Notes: generated by a model from the sequence alone, not told the origin. A stretch of 64,000 bases of DNA from Diplonema papillatum (GCA_030068145.1 JAPJBO010000072.1:359001-423000); one strand, 5' to 3'. Positions 44,205 through 56,624 are shown, counted from the stretch's first letter. Numbers and translations are program-made.

Positions 44205-45060
44205 TGCAAGAACGTGCTTGGAATGGGTATGTGCTCAACACCGCACTGGTCCCGTCTGCGCCGTGTTTCGGTCCTTTAAGCCACGGACACATAAGGCGGA
44301 CCATCATCAGCGTGGAACTTGAGTGTCTGCAGACAGGACTGCGGTGTGAGTCTGGGGGGGGGGGGGGGGTGCCCCATCGCAACGGAGTCGATGAGGACGC
44401 AATGGGTACGTCGAATCTCCTTCTGCAACCCTGCAGGGGTGACAATTCGGAGCCGGTAACGGAGCCCGTGGTACCAAACATCCGGCCGCGGTCTTCATCG
44501 TTCGCAGAGCCAAGACATCCACCGATAAGTGCAATTGATGTCACCCTCGATCAACCGCAGTTGAGCCGAGGGGAACAGTTGTTTTGCCTTTCCGGTTGCT
44601 CGGGATTTTCGGTTTCCTTCATGACCATGTTTGAATCCTCGGTTTCCAATCTGTATAATTTGCAAAACCGCTTTTACTGCCTATCGAGTAAGTTCCTTAC
44701 GACTCCCCCCCCGGACCGAACCGCAGCTGAGTCACAGTTGTGTTGCCTTTCCGAATGCTCGGGGTTTTCGATCCTTCATGGCCATGGTTGAGTCCTCGGT
44801 TTCCAATCTGTATAATTTGCAAAACCGCTTGTACTTTCTATCGAGTAGGTGCCAGAAGTCCACCTTCTCTTTGCAATTCGTCTGCTCCTTACGTCTCCCC
44901 CCGGACCGAACTGCAGCTGAGTCACAGTTGGTTTGCCTTTCCGAATGCTCGAGATTTTCAATTTCCTTCATGGCCATGTTCGAACCTCGGTTTCCGGTCA
45001 GTCAACAGTGGTGCCTGCCAGATCCTCTCTTCCAGAACAGTAACTTTTGGTGATGATCCT
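44205..45060 (+). repeat. Family E copy, 16-G tract and a three-copy tandem repeat
   Basis: Family E at 44205-44360 ends in G(16). At 44570-44990 a unit of about 165-180 bp (CAGCTGAGTCACAGTTG, TTTCCAATCTGTATAATTTG, GAATGCTCGRGRTTTTC) occurs three times with indels. Confidence 0.85.
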
Positions 45061-46468
45061 GCTGGCTGGTACACCCCACACAGCACTTGCCACGAATTGT
45101 GCTTGTATTGCCCGGTCCTGATCGGAGGCCCCTGAAGGCGAAGCCGGAAGGAATCTGGCGGGGTATCCACAGATTCCACGCGGGTCGTTCCGGTTTGCCC
45201 CTGCTCGGCAGCCGCCTTTTTAGCAACAGAAGGCACACAAAACGACACTATTTTTTGCTTCCGAGCACCAGAAACAACTCCGTTGCACTGCAGAGCCCTG
45301 CCGCTGTGGGACCCACTTTGGACCTCCATTGGACCCCACTGCGGCACCCGCTTTGGACTGTGGATCCACTGTCGGCACACGGCGCAGCCAGCACACTTTT
45401 GTGCACGTTGAGTTGGCACAGGACTGTTCCCCCACCACCAGAGATCGGCCTGTGTGTCTCACAACGCGGGTTTTCGAAGAAACGAACGTGTTCGCGGTTA
45501 CACGTTCACCGAGACAAGTCGTGCACATGCGAGCTACGAGGCCTCGGCATCGCCGGAGGTGAACTGCGCGCACAAAAAACGGAAGGCGGGCAGGCACACG
45601 GCACTGCCCAGACCCATTCGCATTCCTGCTGGGAGCACGCCCTGTGGTGTGAGAAGGAAGGTGGGAGAATCTTAGTTTCGTGTTCAGGCGCTACTTGCCT
45701 TCTCATGTGTTTGATGCTAGCATCAAGTCTTCTTCGCGGAATGCAGAGTCTTGTTTTCTGTTCTTTTCTTTTTTTCGTTGTCGACGAATTCTTTTTTCTC
45801 CTTCTACTTTCTTTACCATGGTCTTTTTGGACTTTCTGGTGCCGTAGGGTGTGTGGGTGGCTTGAACAACGCGAGAGAGCGAACTGTGAACGACCAGAAC
45901 TACGAACGCCAAAATTGTAGCGCGAGTGAAGCGTAAGCGTGCAGTGAGTGTTGGGCGTAAGGATAACAACAAACAGACACCGGATGGGTCACTCTTGGCG
46001 CGCTGCGACGGCTGCAACTGCTGCTGGTAGCTTGTGACAAGCTCCTTTGAGGTTTCGCAACAGGCAGCCTCAGGTATTTCCTACAAAGCAGGTGCTTATA
46101 GTAGTAGTTAGTAGTAGTATGTGTCGTCTGCCGAAGCAGCCGGAGACAGCAGGCGCAGGGGGCAGGTCTTGCTTTACAATTCTCTTCTTCATGGAGACCC
46201 GCCCCCGGCAATCCCGACTGTCCAATCACTGTCGAGAAAGGTTTGTGCTCTATAGTGATGAGGTGGTTGACCAGGCCTCCACGAAGCCTTATACACAACA
46301 CGGAGGATGCAGCCCTGCTTAGGTATGCACTCAGCCATCACAGGGCCTCAGATCTCGCTACTTGACCTGACACAGCTGCCACCCAGAAGGCCGCAGCAGT
46401 AACCTTCGCAATGAAGGCACGCGCGGCTGAGGGGGAGGGTGCTCATACAAAAAAGAAAAAGAGCACAC
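45061..46468 (-). other. Downstream of the carrier exon: intron or intergenic, missing 3' exon not found
   Basis: The longest frame here (277 codons, plus, 45087-45920) is composite and includes repeat sequence; I see no family. 45705-45745 carries the GATGCTAGCATCAAGTCTTC repeat. 46030-46100 is a family A end (GCAGGTGCTTATAG). The intron's first bases are GTGTGCTC followed by TTTTTCTTTTTT and GTATGAGCACC, a diverged antisense family A tail. Confidence 0.55.
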
Positions 46469-47224
46469 CTTCCACAACCCGCGCGGTCCGTCGTTCTGGA
46501 AGATGTGTTGGATGGTCTGCAGCATGCCGGTGTAGACGCGGCGGGAGCCCTGATTCTGCAAGCGGGTCTTTGCGATGAAGAACGGCATCTTCGGGAACGA
46601 CGCCATGAACCCCATGCACATGCCGGTCGCGCAGTCCTGCATGAGCCCGTTGGCCGTCGACGTCGGCACGGGGAGGTACGCTTGGGCGGAGTGCACGCCG
46701 AAGAAGTAGGTCGAGTTGAAGATGATGTTCCGGGTGCTCATGGCCGCGTACCCGGTGTAGAAGACGCCGAACCCTTCGTTCCGCGCGATCGAGACGAAGC
46801 AATCGACCGTGTTCCGGTACTGGCTGGCATAGTCGGACGACATCAGCCGCACCTTCGCCACTTCGAATGGGCAGACCAGCGTCGTCTCACTCACCCCAGA
46901 CGCCATGCCGCTCGCGAAGACACCGGCATTCGACAAGTGCCCGTCCGCGTCCCTGAGCAGCTTCGCGAACTGTTTCTCCCCCGCGTACATTCCGATGGTG
47001 GCGGGGACGGCCGCCAGCACCTGCGGGCCCAGCCCGCGGTATAACGCGCGGACGCCGCCGGAGCCCCAGACCTCGCGGAACTCGCGCGCCATGCTGCTCC
47101 GCTCCCGGCCTTCCCGCAGCATGCACCGCGTCGCGACTATCTCGACGGGTTGGCACGTCGAGTACTCGGCGATCCCAGCGAGCCCTCCAGCAGCCACCTC
47201 ACCGACCACGTCCATCTTCCCCAT
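46469..47224 (-). CDS. Mitochondrial carrier (SLC25) family protein, first exon, 3' part missing
   Basis: 252 codons from the ATG at 47224 to GLWK, AAG|GTGTGC, phase 0. SLC25 proteins are six-helix inner-membrane carriers built of three repeats of about 100 residues. Repeat 1 has CQPVEIVATR (residues 24-33), repeat 2 CPFEVAKVR (118-126, a good PxExxK signature) and repeat 3 PFFIAKTR (214-221). The first motif lacks the basic residue and the third the acidic one, so the usual matrix salt-bridge network is incomplete. YRGLGPQVLAAVPATIGMY and FYTGYAAMSTRNIIF are typical second-helix segments. The substrate cannot be assigned; an oxodicarboxylate-type carrier is one possibility. About 40-60 C-terminal residues (helix 6) must lie in a further exon that I did not find. 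The next gene on this strand is RPT3, 12 kb away. Confidence 0.85.
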
Positions 47225-47303
47225 GGTTTCTCGTGTCTACCCGTCTTTCCGGGTGTGTTTCCAGGTTCGTACGACGCGTTGGCTGCCTTCTACAGACTAT
47301 ATC

Positions 47304-48444
<1,141 letters not shown>

Positions 48445-48936
48445 TTTTAGCGTTTATTGTGGTTTAGAGGTTCGGTGTTTTAGGGTCTCCGGTTGACCAT
48501 TGAGGCTGTGAGGCGGGTGGTATGTGGGTAGTAGGTATGCTTAAATACGGCTAGCCATGTTTGTAAGTGTTGCGACCGACACCAAGAAGAAATTCGCTTT
48601 GAATTTAGTCTTGGGCCCCCCACGCGCATGCATGTTTTTAGGGTGCAAGTTCACTTAGAGATCCGGGGGGTTGATCATTGTCGAAAGGGTTCTTTTGAGG
48701 TATCATATTATATCAGTGTGAGTTTCGTATCTGCGGCAGTAGCAGTCGTGTGCTGTGCGAGTGTCTTCGTTGTCTATTTGAGCCGGTCCGTCCCTATCTC
48801 TCTAAACTGCACGAATGCCTGCCGCTGTTGTATCACAGTGAAACACGGTTCACCACGGCCTAACAGGCCTATTTCTAGTCCCTAGAGCTGCATCGAATTG
48901 CCCGGTGCTGTATTCTTCGGTCTATCACGGTCGGAA
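48445..48936 (+). repeat. Family D copy followed by an M5 fragment
   Basis: 48445-48620 is a near-perfect family D (TTAGAGGTTCGGTGTTTTAG to GAATTTAGTCTTGGGC). 48779-48936 starts TTGAGCCGGTCCGTCCC and keeps M5 internal motifs but lacks the right terminus. Confidence 0.87.
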
Positions 48937-48944
48937 ATTGAATG

Positions 48945-49350
48945 TAACCTGGCAGTTGTGACGTTATGCCCTCTGGAAGTACGCGTATCCGTTGGGAACC
49001 GACTGCTTCCTAGCAGCTGCAACTTTATGCCGTTCTTCGGACTGACTGTTCATGGCAAACTGACTTTGTATACACGTTTCCTTCGGGAACCGAATGTGAT
49101 CTGGCAGCTGTGACGATATGCCCTCTGGAAGTACGCGTATCCTTTGGGAACCGACTGCTTTCCTGGCAGCTGCAACTTTTTATGGCATGCGCTTCCTTCG
49201 GGGACTGACTGTTTCCTGCCAGGTGTGGCTGTACCCTCTGGTACTTCGGGAACCGACTGCTTCCTGGCAGCTGCAACTTTATGGCATGCGCTCCCTTCAG
49301 GGACTGACTGGTACTTCGGGAACCGACTGCTTCCTGGCAGCTGCGGCGCA
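48945..49350 (+). repeat. Irregular minisatellite, about 6 units of 55-75 bp
   Basis: Units contain GGGAACCGACTGCTTCCTGG, CAGCTGCAACTTTATG and CTTCGGGGACTGACTG with variable spacers. The inverse frame (GSRFPKYQ repeats) is an artefact. Confidence 0.88.
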
Positions 49351-49799
49351 AAACTATCTGGCCCTCGTTGCCACGATTGGACCATTTCCCAGGCGAGCCG
49401 CCTGTTTCCCGGCTGCCGCGACGGCAGTAGCGATGAAGAGAAAAGCCAAAGGAAAGCGGACGAGCGGGTGTGGCCTTTTTGAGGGAACTATTCTTGACGA
49501 TTGTTTGCTACCGGCGGTGTCTCACCCCTCAACGGAGCGGGCGACGCCGAAATGGCTTAGTGGGGGCGTTTCCTTTTTTCTTCTTTTTTTCCTCTTTTCA
49601 TTTTTTTTTTTTCCATCGTCGTCGTGCATCTTTCTTTTCCAGGTCTTTCCGTGACGGTTGCTTCGTGCTTGCTGAGGCATCCGTCCGTAAGGGCGACAGT
49701 TTTTCTTCTTATACCAGGAATGTATACAGGTCTGCGGGGTATTAGCTTCACAGCGCAGTTTTGAACTGGGGTCCAAATCTGCAAACCACCGAAAGGCGG

Positions 49800-50340
49800 G
49801 AAAAAATACTCGAGGGGCTGCCTTGTGCCTATTCCGAGGAGGCTAGAGGCCCCCGAGGATGGTCAGCTGAGGAGTCGAGGCTGCACATCAACGTGCTAGA
49901 AGCCATGGCCTTTGAACGTGTGACTATGTCGGTCCCGGATGCCTTTGCCGGTGGTCGGATCGATGCAGTGGTGGATAATACCACTGTACAAGGAGTAGCG
50001 CGGAAAGGATTCAGCATGCGGGACCTGGCTGACTGCACCAAGCTGGGTCGACTGCTGCTAAACAGCGGTCCCAATCGGCAAGTCGAAGCTAATACCTCAG
50101 ACTTCGGTCTTCCCAAAAAAAAAGGACATGGGCACGCGCCGGCAGCCCGAGCTGTCGCAGCTGATCTGGAACAATTCACTCCTGAATTGAAGGCAGGCAA
50201 GCTTGTTAGACGTCGCAATGAGTGGGCAGTTCTTCTGGGATCCAAAGTGTTGACCCTTTGGAAGGGCGAAGACGGGAACTGTAGAAGCTTCTTTCCTCCC
50301 CCGAACCCAGCGGTCACGCTGACGGCCTTTCACTCGAGCT
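49800..50340 (+). mobile_element. Decayed retroelement RNase H region, DIRS-like
   Basis: Within a 201-codon frame starting at 49761, residues 33-101 read GWSAEESRLHINVLEAMAFE, then IDAVVDNTTVQGVARKGFS and DLADCTKLGRLLL. The HINxLExxA motif with a following DNTT and a Gly-containing loop is the pattern of the RNase H domain after the reverse transcriptase in DIRS-type and related YR retroelements. No reverse transcriptase or recombinase is seen around it, and AT-rich sequence follows, so it is a fragment. A family A 5' piece (49800-49850) is fused in front. Confidence 0.6.
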
Positions 50341-50439
50341 CTGCCTGCCGAATCTTCCCTTTCTGACACCTCCCAAATCGTTCCTCGGCCCCGCCCACCC
50401 GTAGAAAATCTCTGAAGTCGGTGGGGTCCACCCAAGGAA

Positions 50440-51180
50440 GAGTATTTTATTATATTGTGTTTTATTGTATTTTATTTTACTGTATTTTATTGTATTTTAT
50501 GTATTTTTCAGGCCCGAAAATTTGAAAAATAAAATACACGTGGTATGGTTCAACTTTGATGGGCTGTTCAGCACCGTCTCCCCACAGTTTAAGCAACTTC
50601 AATGGGGGAAACTTTTTTTTAAAGTGCAAGTTCACATTTTTAGGGGTAAAACCAAAAACAACCCGGTATTATTAGCCAGTCTTTACATTCCAGCAGAACA
50701 TCCAGCAGAGCACATAGGAATCATGTTAAATTCGCGCAAAGTACTTTTTGCACTGTCTGTTTGTGAGCACTGTCCTGTAGGTAAAGCAAAGCGCAAAAAG
50801 TCATAACAAGGTGTCAAGGAAAACTTGCTGGGCCCAGGTACATCAGAAATGCTGAATGCGTGCAGAGGGAGCCGGCTGAAGCTCAAATTAGCACGGAGTG
50901 GTTAGAGAAACGACACAGAGAAACGACGCCTAACTTTCCTGAGCATTTTCAATGATTTGGTATGAGTAGAATGCTGTGACACCCTAAAACCAACAGCAGC
51001 AAAGGAAATCTACAAAACGGTAACAAAATGTAGCGAGACTTTTAGCTGCCAGGCTGCAAACCTGAAGAACTGCTACTGTTACATGGTGCTTGTATTTTAT
51101 TGTATTTTATTGTATTTTATTGTATTTTTTGTATTTTATTTTATTTTATTTTATTCAGGCTGAGTCAGTGTATTTTATCT
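50440..51180 (+). other. AT-rich block with an unrecognised ORF
   Basis: Two clusters of TTTTATTGTA-type repeats (50445-50510 and 51090-51170) flank a less repetitive stretch. It carries a frame (from 50465 to 50806) reading IHVVWFNFDGLFSTVSPQFK and LASLYIPAEHPAEHIG, ending in basic residues. Base composition is clearly more AT-rich than any host exon here. I do not recognise the protein. It may be part of an element bounded by the two AT clusters. Confidence 0.4.
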
Positions 51181-51220
51181 TCCTTGGGTCCACCCCCACC
51201 GTTCAGAAGAACCCCCTGTA

Positions 51221-51576
51221 CCATGCAGGGTCAAAAGCTTGTGTCTTTTTTTGACCTCACCTGCGGGGGAAAAAACACCCACATTTTGGTGGGAAAAAAA
51301 AAGTTTGTTCATGGGGTGCAAAAAAAATTCGGGGTTTTTGGCTGGGGCTGAAGCACATTTTGCCGGGGGCCAGTCGGCAAACCTTGCTGCGAGGCCGACT
51401 GCCCCCAAGAAAAAAACTTGGAGAAAAAAAATATTGCTCAACTTCATCATCAGTTTTTGTTCCAGATTTTTTTTTTTTTTTTGAAAGAAAAACCCCATTT
51501 TCTTTTTCCGGAAAGGCCAGTTTTGTGGGTCTAAACCCCTGTTTACCAAAAGACACAAGGTTTTGACCCTGCATGG
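51221..51576. mobile_element. M1 MITE, copy 2, with TA duplication
   Basis: Begins CCATGCAGGGTCAAAAG and ends AGGTTTTGACCCTGCATGG, flanked by TA (51219-51220, 51577-51578). It has the same ends as 28485-28710 but a longer interior (356 against 226 bp), also homopolymer-rich and non-coding. Confidence 0.92.
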
Positions 51577-54500
51577 TATGTTGGAATGTACGAATCTCCT
51601 TGTTCTTTGCCCAACGAGGAGGGGCACCTGTCGGGGCAGCAATTTGGGAATCTTTGGGATGCAACGACACGTCAATGCCTCCCCGGAATATCTCATATTT
51701 CTTCTCGTCTCGCCGTCTCCTGCATTTCTGGACTGTGGATACAGCGGAAAGATGCAACTCCCCTCCCGAAAAACTGTACTGTTCGGGCGGTTTTATTTTG
51801 CAGACTCATGTTCATTATGCGGCATGGTATCGGGATTTGTATCTTTCGTGGCACAAGTAGTGCAGTTTAGTGGTCTAGCTTGGTTTGCCGTTTAGCTTTG
51901 CTAGCAAAGCACACGAGTGCGAGGTTTGAGGGCAGCAACGCGGCCGGTCCGAAATAAGCCCGAGGTAAGAAGTTCGGCGTGATAGTTCTTGATGGGGATA
52001 CAAGACGAAAATGCACGCCTTCGGCGGTACTGCAGAGCCACGGGTCTACTGTCGCGCGGCTAACCCAAAAGCATCGAAGGCGGAATGTACCTTGGGTCTT
52101 GCACTGAACACAAGCCCGTAGAAATGGTCAACCAGAGGGGCAGAGTGGACGGACGGTGCTGTGGTCCTGTGCTCACTCCCCTCCCCTCCGGCAGGAGCAT
52201 TTTTGCTTTTTTTGCGATAACCAGCCACTGCCTCCTTAGAAAGCAAACTTGCTGCAGCTAAAAAAGGAACGTTGGCAGCGGTTTACCTGAACGCGTGCAG
52301 GTCAAACAAAAAATGGGCGCTCATGCCGAAACAGATGAGATTTCAGCGACATGCCCGTGCCCTTCGGTGATGGGTTCTCGTTGGTGACAATGTCGAGTGT
52401 GTAGGTGCGCCAATTCCTAACACGCAGGCTTTGAGGCTAAGAGTCGAAGCGAGGACTGCGAAGGATTGGCCCCAGGACGGGATCGGAATGAGGGGGGGTG
52501 GGGATGAGAATGCTGAAGTATAGTTGAAGATAAAACAGTGGTGTCACCTGAGGGGGGGGGGGGGGTAATCTCAGGGCACCCACGTGATAAAGCCGCCAAG
52601 CACGGGAACTTTTAAGTACTTGGCCCACATGGATCAGCATGCACTTGCCGCTAAGCAGCGGCTGCCGGCTTGTCCCGTGACACCTTTCATAATATTATGT
52701 TAATTTTAGTTGGTTACTATGAATTAACTACTGTGTAGGAAGAGTAGTGTATTGAGATCGTCAGCACGGAACTTGAGTCTCTGCAGACAGGACAGCGGTG
52801 TGAGTCTGTTCGTCAGGCGGCTGTCTGTACGTCCCGGCAGGATCAAACAAACCCGTCTCGGGAAAAGGGCTCCTACAACCGTGCCTGTGTCGCCAGGTAA
52901 AAGAGGGAGCTGCTCAAAAAGAAGGCAGTAAAGACGTACAAAAAGAGAGAAGAAATGTGAAGAAAAAAAAAAACGAAAAAGCAAGACGGTCGACGATGAT
53001 GAGCGGAAAAGGATGGGTGTGGGCAGAGATGGTTCTGGCGCAGGAGAAGAACGGTAAATTCGTTGACGGGGCGGGTGGGGGGCGTTTGCCTATGACTTCG
53101 TATGAACTTAGCATGATGGCATTGAAGGTTTCGCTAGAAGACCTTCATTTGACTCCCGTATGGCACTGTATATGACCTTTAACCGATTTCAATTTACTAG
53201 ATGAAGTCCGCTTGTGACCCCCGATATGGCGTCCGAACTGCAATCGTTTCCTTTTCCTCATGACCTTTCCCATGCAGTCCACATCCGATGGCAATGACTC
53301 CCCTCACGAAGTTCGCATGAGAAACCTTCCACTCCCTGTGCGGCAACACCTTCCCATCAGGGCTTACGCTCCGTTTTCGGCCTCAGAGAAAACACGTGGT
53401 CCACATGTGGGCGCTTAAGGTTCGAGGGGGGGGAAAACCTATCCTGGGATGGGATAAAATAAAATCCTCGCTCCTATGCTTGTGTCTGTCACCCTCGTCC
53501 ACTGCTCCTGCTCTGCTTGCCGCGTGCCGTACGGTTGGAGCAAAAGGTGAAGCCAGAAAGCTGCTAATCTTGCTGCTGACCACATGAAGCAAGTGCAAGC
53601 TACTTTGTTTCTCTGGACGGATTGGAGCGGCAAACCTGTCGTTCGGATTATTACTAGTCTTCAAAGAAACAAGTTTCTTTTCCTACAAAAGAAAATAACG
53701 TGCGAAATCCACACGTTCCACACGTGGAGTGTGTGTATTTCCACACGTTCTTAAGCCTGCTTCCACGACAGGATCTGGCTGCTGCCCGAAAAGTTAAAGC
53801 CCTCGTGCCGGCTTCCTTTTCAAGTTTTTTTTTCAAGAAAAGAAACGAAACGGAAGCGAAAAAGAAAGACGAAGAAAGACTTTCCCCAAACGAGTTGGGA
53901 AGCCCTCTTTTTTGAGACGAAAAAAAAGAGCATGTTCGGAAAAAAAAGAATGGCGAGAGAGCTGAGCTTGTTGTCTTGGGACGGCCAGGGTTTTCCGAGG
54001 TCTGCAATATTTTTTTCAAGACACCAAGACTCCCACTCTTAGCGAACAACAAGTCTTGTCGGTTACACTAGTCGCAACCTTGGCTTGCCAAAGTAAACGT
54101 GTGCGATATGCTCCACCCCCCCTTCACTACCAGACTCCGGTCACCGTGGTCTAAAACACACCGGACTTAACCGGATGAATGCCGTAAATTACCGTGTCTG
54201 AGAATACAGTCCTTTAATAGGAGGGGTCCTCAACAGGGACCCTGATCCTTGCAGCTAGGGTGCCAACATGTCAAGGACGCTTGACATGTACGGATCATCC
54301 CAAAAAGCTGCTCGCTCAGGGCAAGCAGGGGTGCAGAGGCCTCAAAAGATTGGTAGATGGACCTTGAGGAGACAACAGGCGTTGACTAACGAAACCAGCG
54401 TGTTGCTCAGCCCCCCGAAACGCGAAATCACAATTGGGGTGGGGCACGCCACGTGTTCGCGATGAAGCTGTGAAATTTCTCAGTCTGCTTCTCTTCGGCC

Positions 54501-54888
54501 ATTCCTCTACCGCAGTCAAGGGAACGGACTTGGAACTGTCAGCGGGGAAAGAAGACCCTGTTGATTTTGACTCTAGTCTGACTTTGTGCAGTGACACGAG
54601 AGGTGCAGAATAGGTGGAGGCCGCAACAATGAAACACCACTACTCTTGTTGTCGCTTTACTTATCCAATGATGGGAAGACGGCAGCTGCTCCCTTGTGGG
54701 GTTAGGGTCTTCGGATCCGTAGCTTATCCGTTTCCAGCGCAGCGGGATTCCTGCAAAACACAGAAAAGCTGGCGGTAGTCATTCCGGAGGCTGGCGGATG
54801 GATTCAACGCGCCGCTTGCAACCTGTCACACTGCCCGCTACTACCCTTTGTTGTGTGCGAAGAATGTGTTCTTGTTTGCGGCACCCTA
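51577..54888. other. Intergenic, repeat pieces only
   Basis: 52570-52675 pairs with 6948-7040. 52760-52880 is a family E piece. 53358-53760 is an eroded CAGGGCTTACGCTCC element. 54525-54660 is the inverse of 23465-23610. No gene recognised on either strand. Confidence 0.6.
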
Positions 54889-55106
54889 GGCATAGTGGTC
54901 AAGCGATTCGCATTATCGCATATTATCGCATTTTGGGGGTTTGGCGCCAACTATCGCATTTTCATTCGCATTATCGCACGCTTAAAACATGGGCGAATAC
55001 AGTAGTATGGACTATCGCATATTATCGCACGCCGATTATATGCGATAACTTTGTGCGATAATGCGATAATTATTATCATGCATGCGAATCGTTTGACCAC
55101 TATGCC
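54889..55106. mobile_element. M2 MITE, long inverted repeats, probable TA duplication
   Basis: Left end GGCATAGTGGTCAAGCGATT, right end AATCGTTTGACCACTATGCC; one mismatch over about 25 bp. TA lies on both sides (54887-54888, 55107-55108), although the flanks also match as CCCTA/TAGGG, so the true ends may be 3-5 bp further out. The interior is full of CGCATTATCGCA in both orientations and folds almost entirely on itself. Confidence 0.9.
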
Positions 55107-55783
55107 TAGGGCTAAGCTGGCAGATAATCGTTTCCACAATTTTACGATTCAGCGCTTCCTTGGTAAGGAAACACCTGAAAGTTCGGAACCGGGAGACGTT
55201 CCCGTCTCCGTTTCCATGTTTTTTTCTTTCGGAAAGAAGGATGGAAATGCGCCACATGCCATCATCTAGCCCTAGGGGAGGTCAAATCCCCTTAAAGAAG
55301 TGTCGCTTTGGGTGGTTTTTCGACATGTAAGAAGAATGATTGGAAACTGCCATAAAAAGACTGTAACTCGACGACTCCTGCGGAAGGCAACGTGTAGAGG
55401 TGCAGTTGTTAGGACTGCACCTATGTGTCCCGCCGTTCCCCTCACCGTTGATGAAACGCGTACGTTGACAGAAAATCCAAAGAGTCGAGAGGCCGTGGCG
55501 CCGAGCAAACCGCTCAGTAAAGCGTTCCTGCTTTTTTTTGCCGAGAGCGTAGTTCGGATTCGGTTTGTTTTTCGCCTAGACAGGAAGGGAAGTGAGTAAT
55601 ACGTGCAGCAGGAGGTCATCAAAATACGATTAAGCCCAGGAGCAAACGCAACGGCAGCGCAAATGTCCACCGCCAAGCCGGCGGCGAAGCCAGCCGGAAA
55701 GCCAGCCCTGAAGCCAGCAGTTAAGCGCAAGGCAGGAGATCCGATGTGGGAGGCCGTCCCCGTGGTCACAGACGGCGGGAAAC
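55107..55783 (+). other. Intergenic with a short basic ORF
   Basis: From about 55603 on plus: an ATG frame with MSTAKPAAKPAGKPALKPAV, then KRKAGDPMWEAVPVV, running into a truncated family B. Lys-Pro-Ala repeats recall H1-like basic tails, but no domain, start context or splice partner supports a gene. Confidence 0.3.
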
Positions 55784-55978
55784 ACACCACCGTGTGTTGT
55801 TTTCTCACTCAGAACTTTGACCTGTTGTGTTAGTGTGGCTTGTCGTGTAGGGGGGAGGCCCGCATGACCTCACGTCCGTTCAACACGTGGTTCGAGCGAC
55901 AGCACTTGGGATCCCTTCGGTTCTTTGTCTGGCAGCTTTTGTCGAGCATTTCCTCCCCAAGCCGGCGCTTCTGTAAAA
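55784..55978 (+). repeat. Family B, 5'-truncated copy
   Basis: Starts within B at CACACCACCGTGTGTTGT and runs to GCCGGCGCTTCTGTAAAA. 5' truncation with a retained 3' end and A-tail is what target-primed reverse transcription produces. Confidence 0.85.
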
Positions 55979-56316
55979 CAAAGTCGTTTTCTCCATCCGT
56001 CCTCAAAAAATACCACCCGGCGACATCCTCCTCGGTGGGGGGTTGCTTGAATTCGCTCTTTTTTTTGGAGTGCAAGTTTTTGTGTTCTGGGTGATTTTCA
56101 GTCGGTTGCCGGTGACGGCGGTCTTTTTGCATGGACTTCAAAAGAATTGGGTTGGTTGGGGCACTGAGGATCCCACTGCAATACACCGCCTAGTAGCGTG
56201 TTTTCGTGTTACAGACGATCAACCGATGGGACGCTCTCTGCGGTTGCTGCTATGTTACCTGTGTCACCCCGCTCACCAGATGCATTTTGTGTTTCCAACG
56301 ATCCCGCATCGGCGTA

Positions 56317-56446
56317 CACGGTGAGGCCCAGCCTTCAGAAGCTGGAGTTCAAGATGTGTGTCCGAGCCACACCCGAAAAGCGGGTGTGACACCGGCTACT
56401 TGGACTTCAGCTTCAACTCCAGCTTCTAGGGCTGGACTCCACCGTG
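56317..56446. mobile_element. M4 MITE, copy 1, with TA duplication
   Basis: CACGGTGAGGCCCAGCCTTC at the left is inverted as CTAGGGCTGGACTCCACCGTG at the right (imperfect), followed inward by AGAAGCTGGAGTT and AACTCCAGCTTCT. Flanking TA at 56315-56316 and 56447-56448. 130 bp, non-coding. Confidence 0.9.
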
Positions 56447-56624
56447 TACAAACAAAACTCGTCTTCGTAATGAATACCCCCCTCCCCCACCCGTTCTAAT
56501 GCAAACAGGTGGATGCTCCACGAACGTAGAAACCCCCGAGCAATAGCTCCCCGTGTGGCCGCGCGCCGGGCAAGAGGGTAGACGACTCGATTGGCATCTG
56601 TTTCACCTTACTTTTTTTTAGTAC

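Noticed and set aside
45087..45920. 277-codon ORF as a gene
   Set aside because: It runs through dispersed repeat sequence and T-rich DNA, with no recognisable domain; likely a chance frame.
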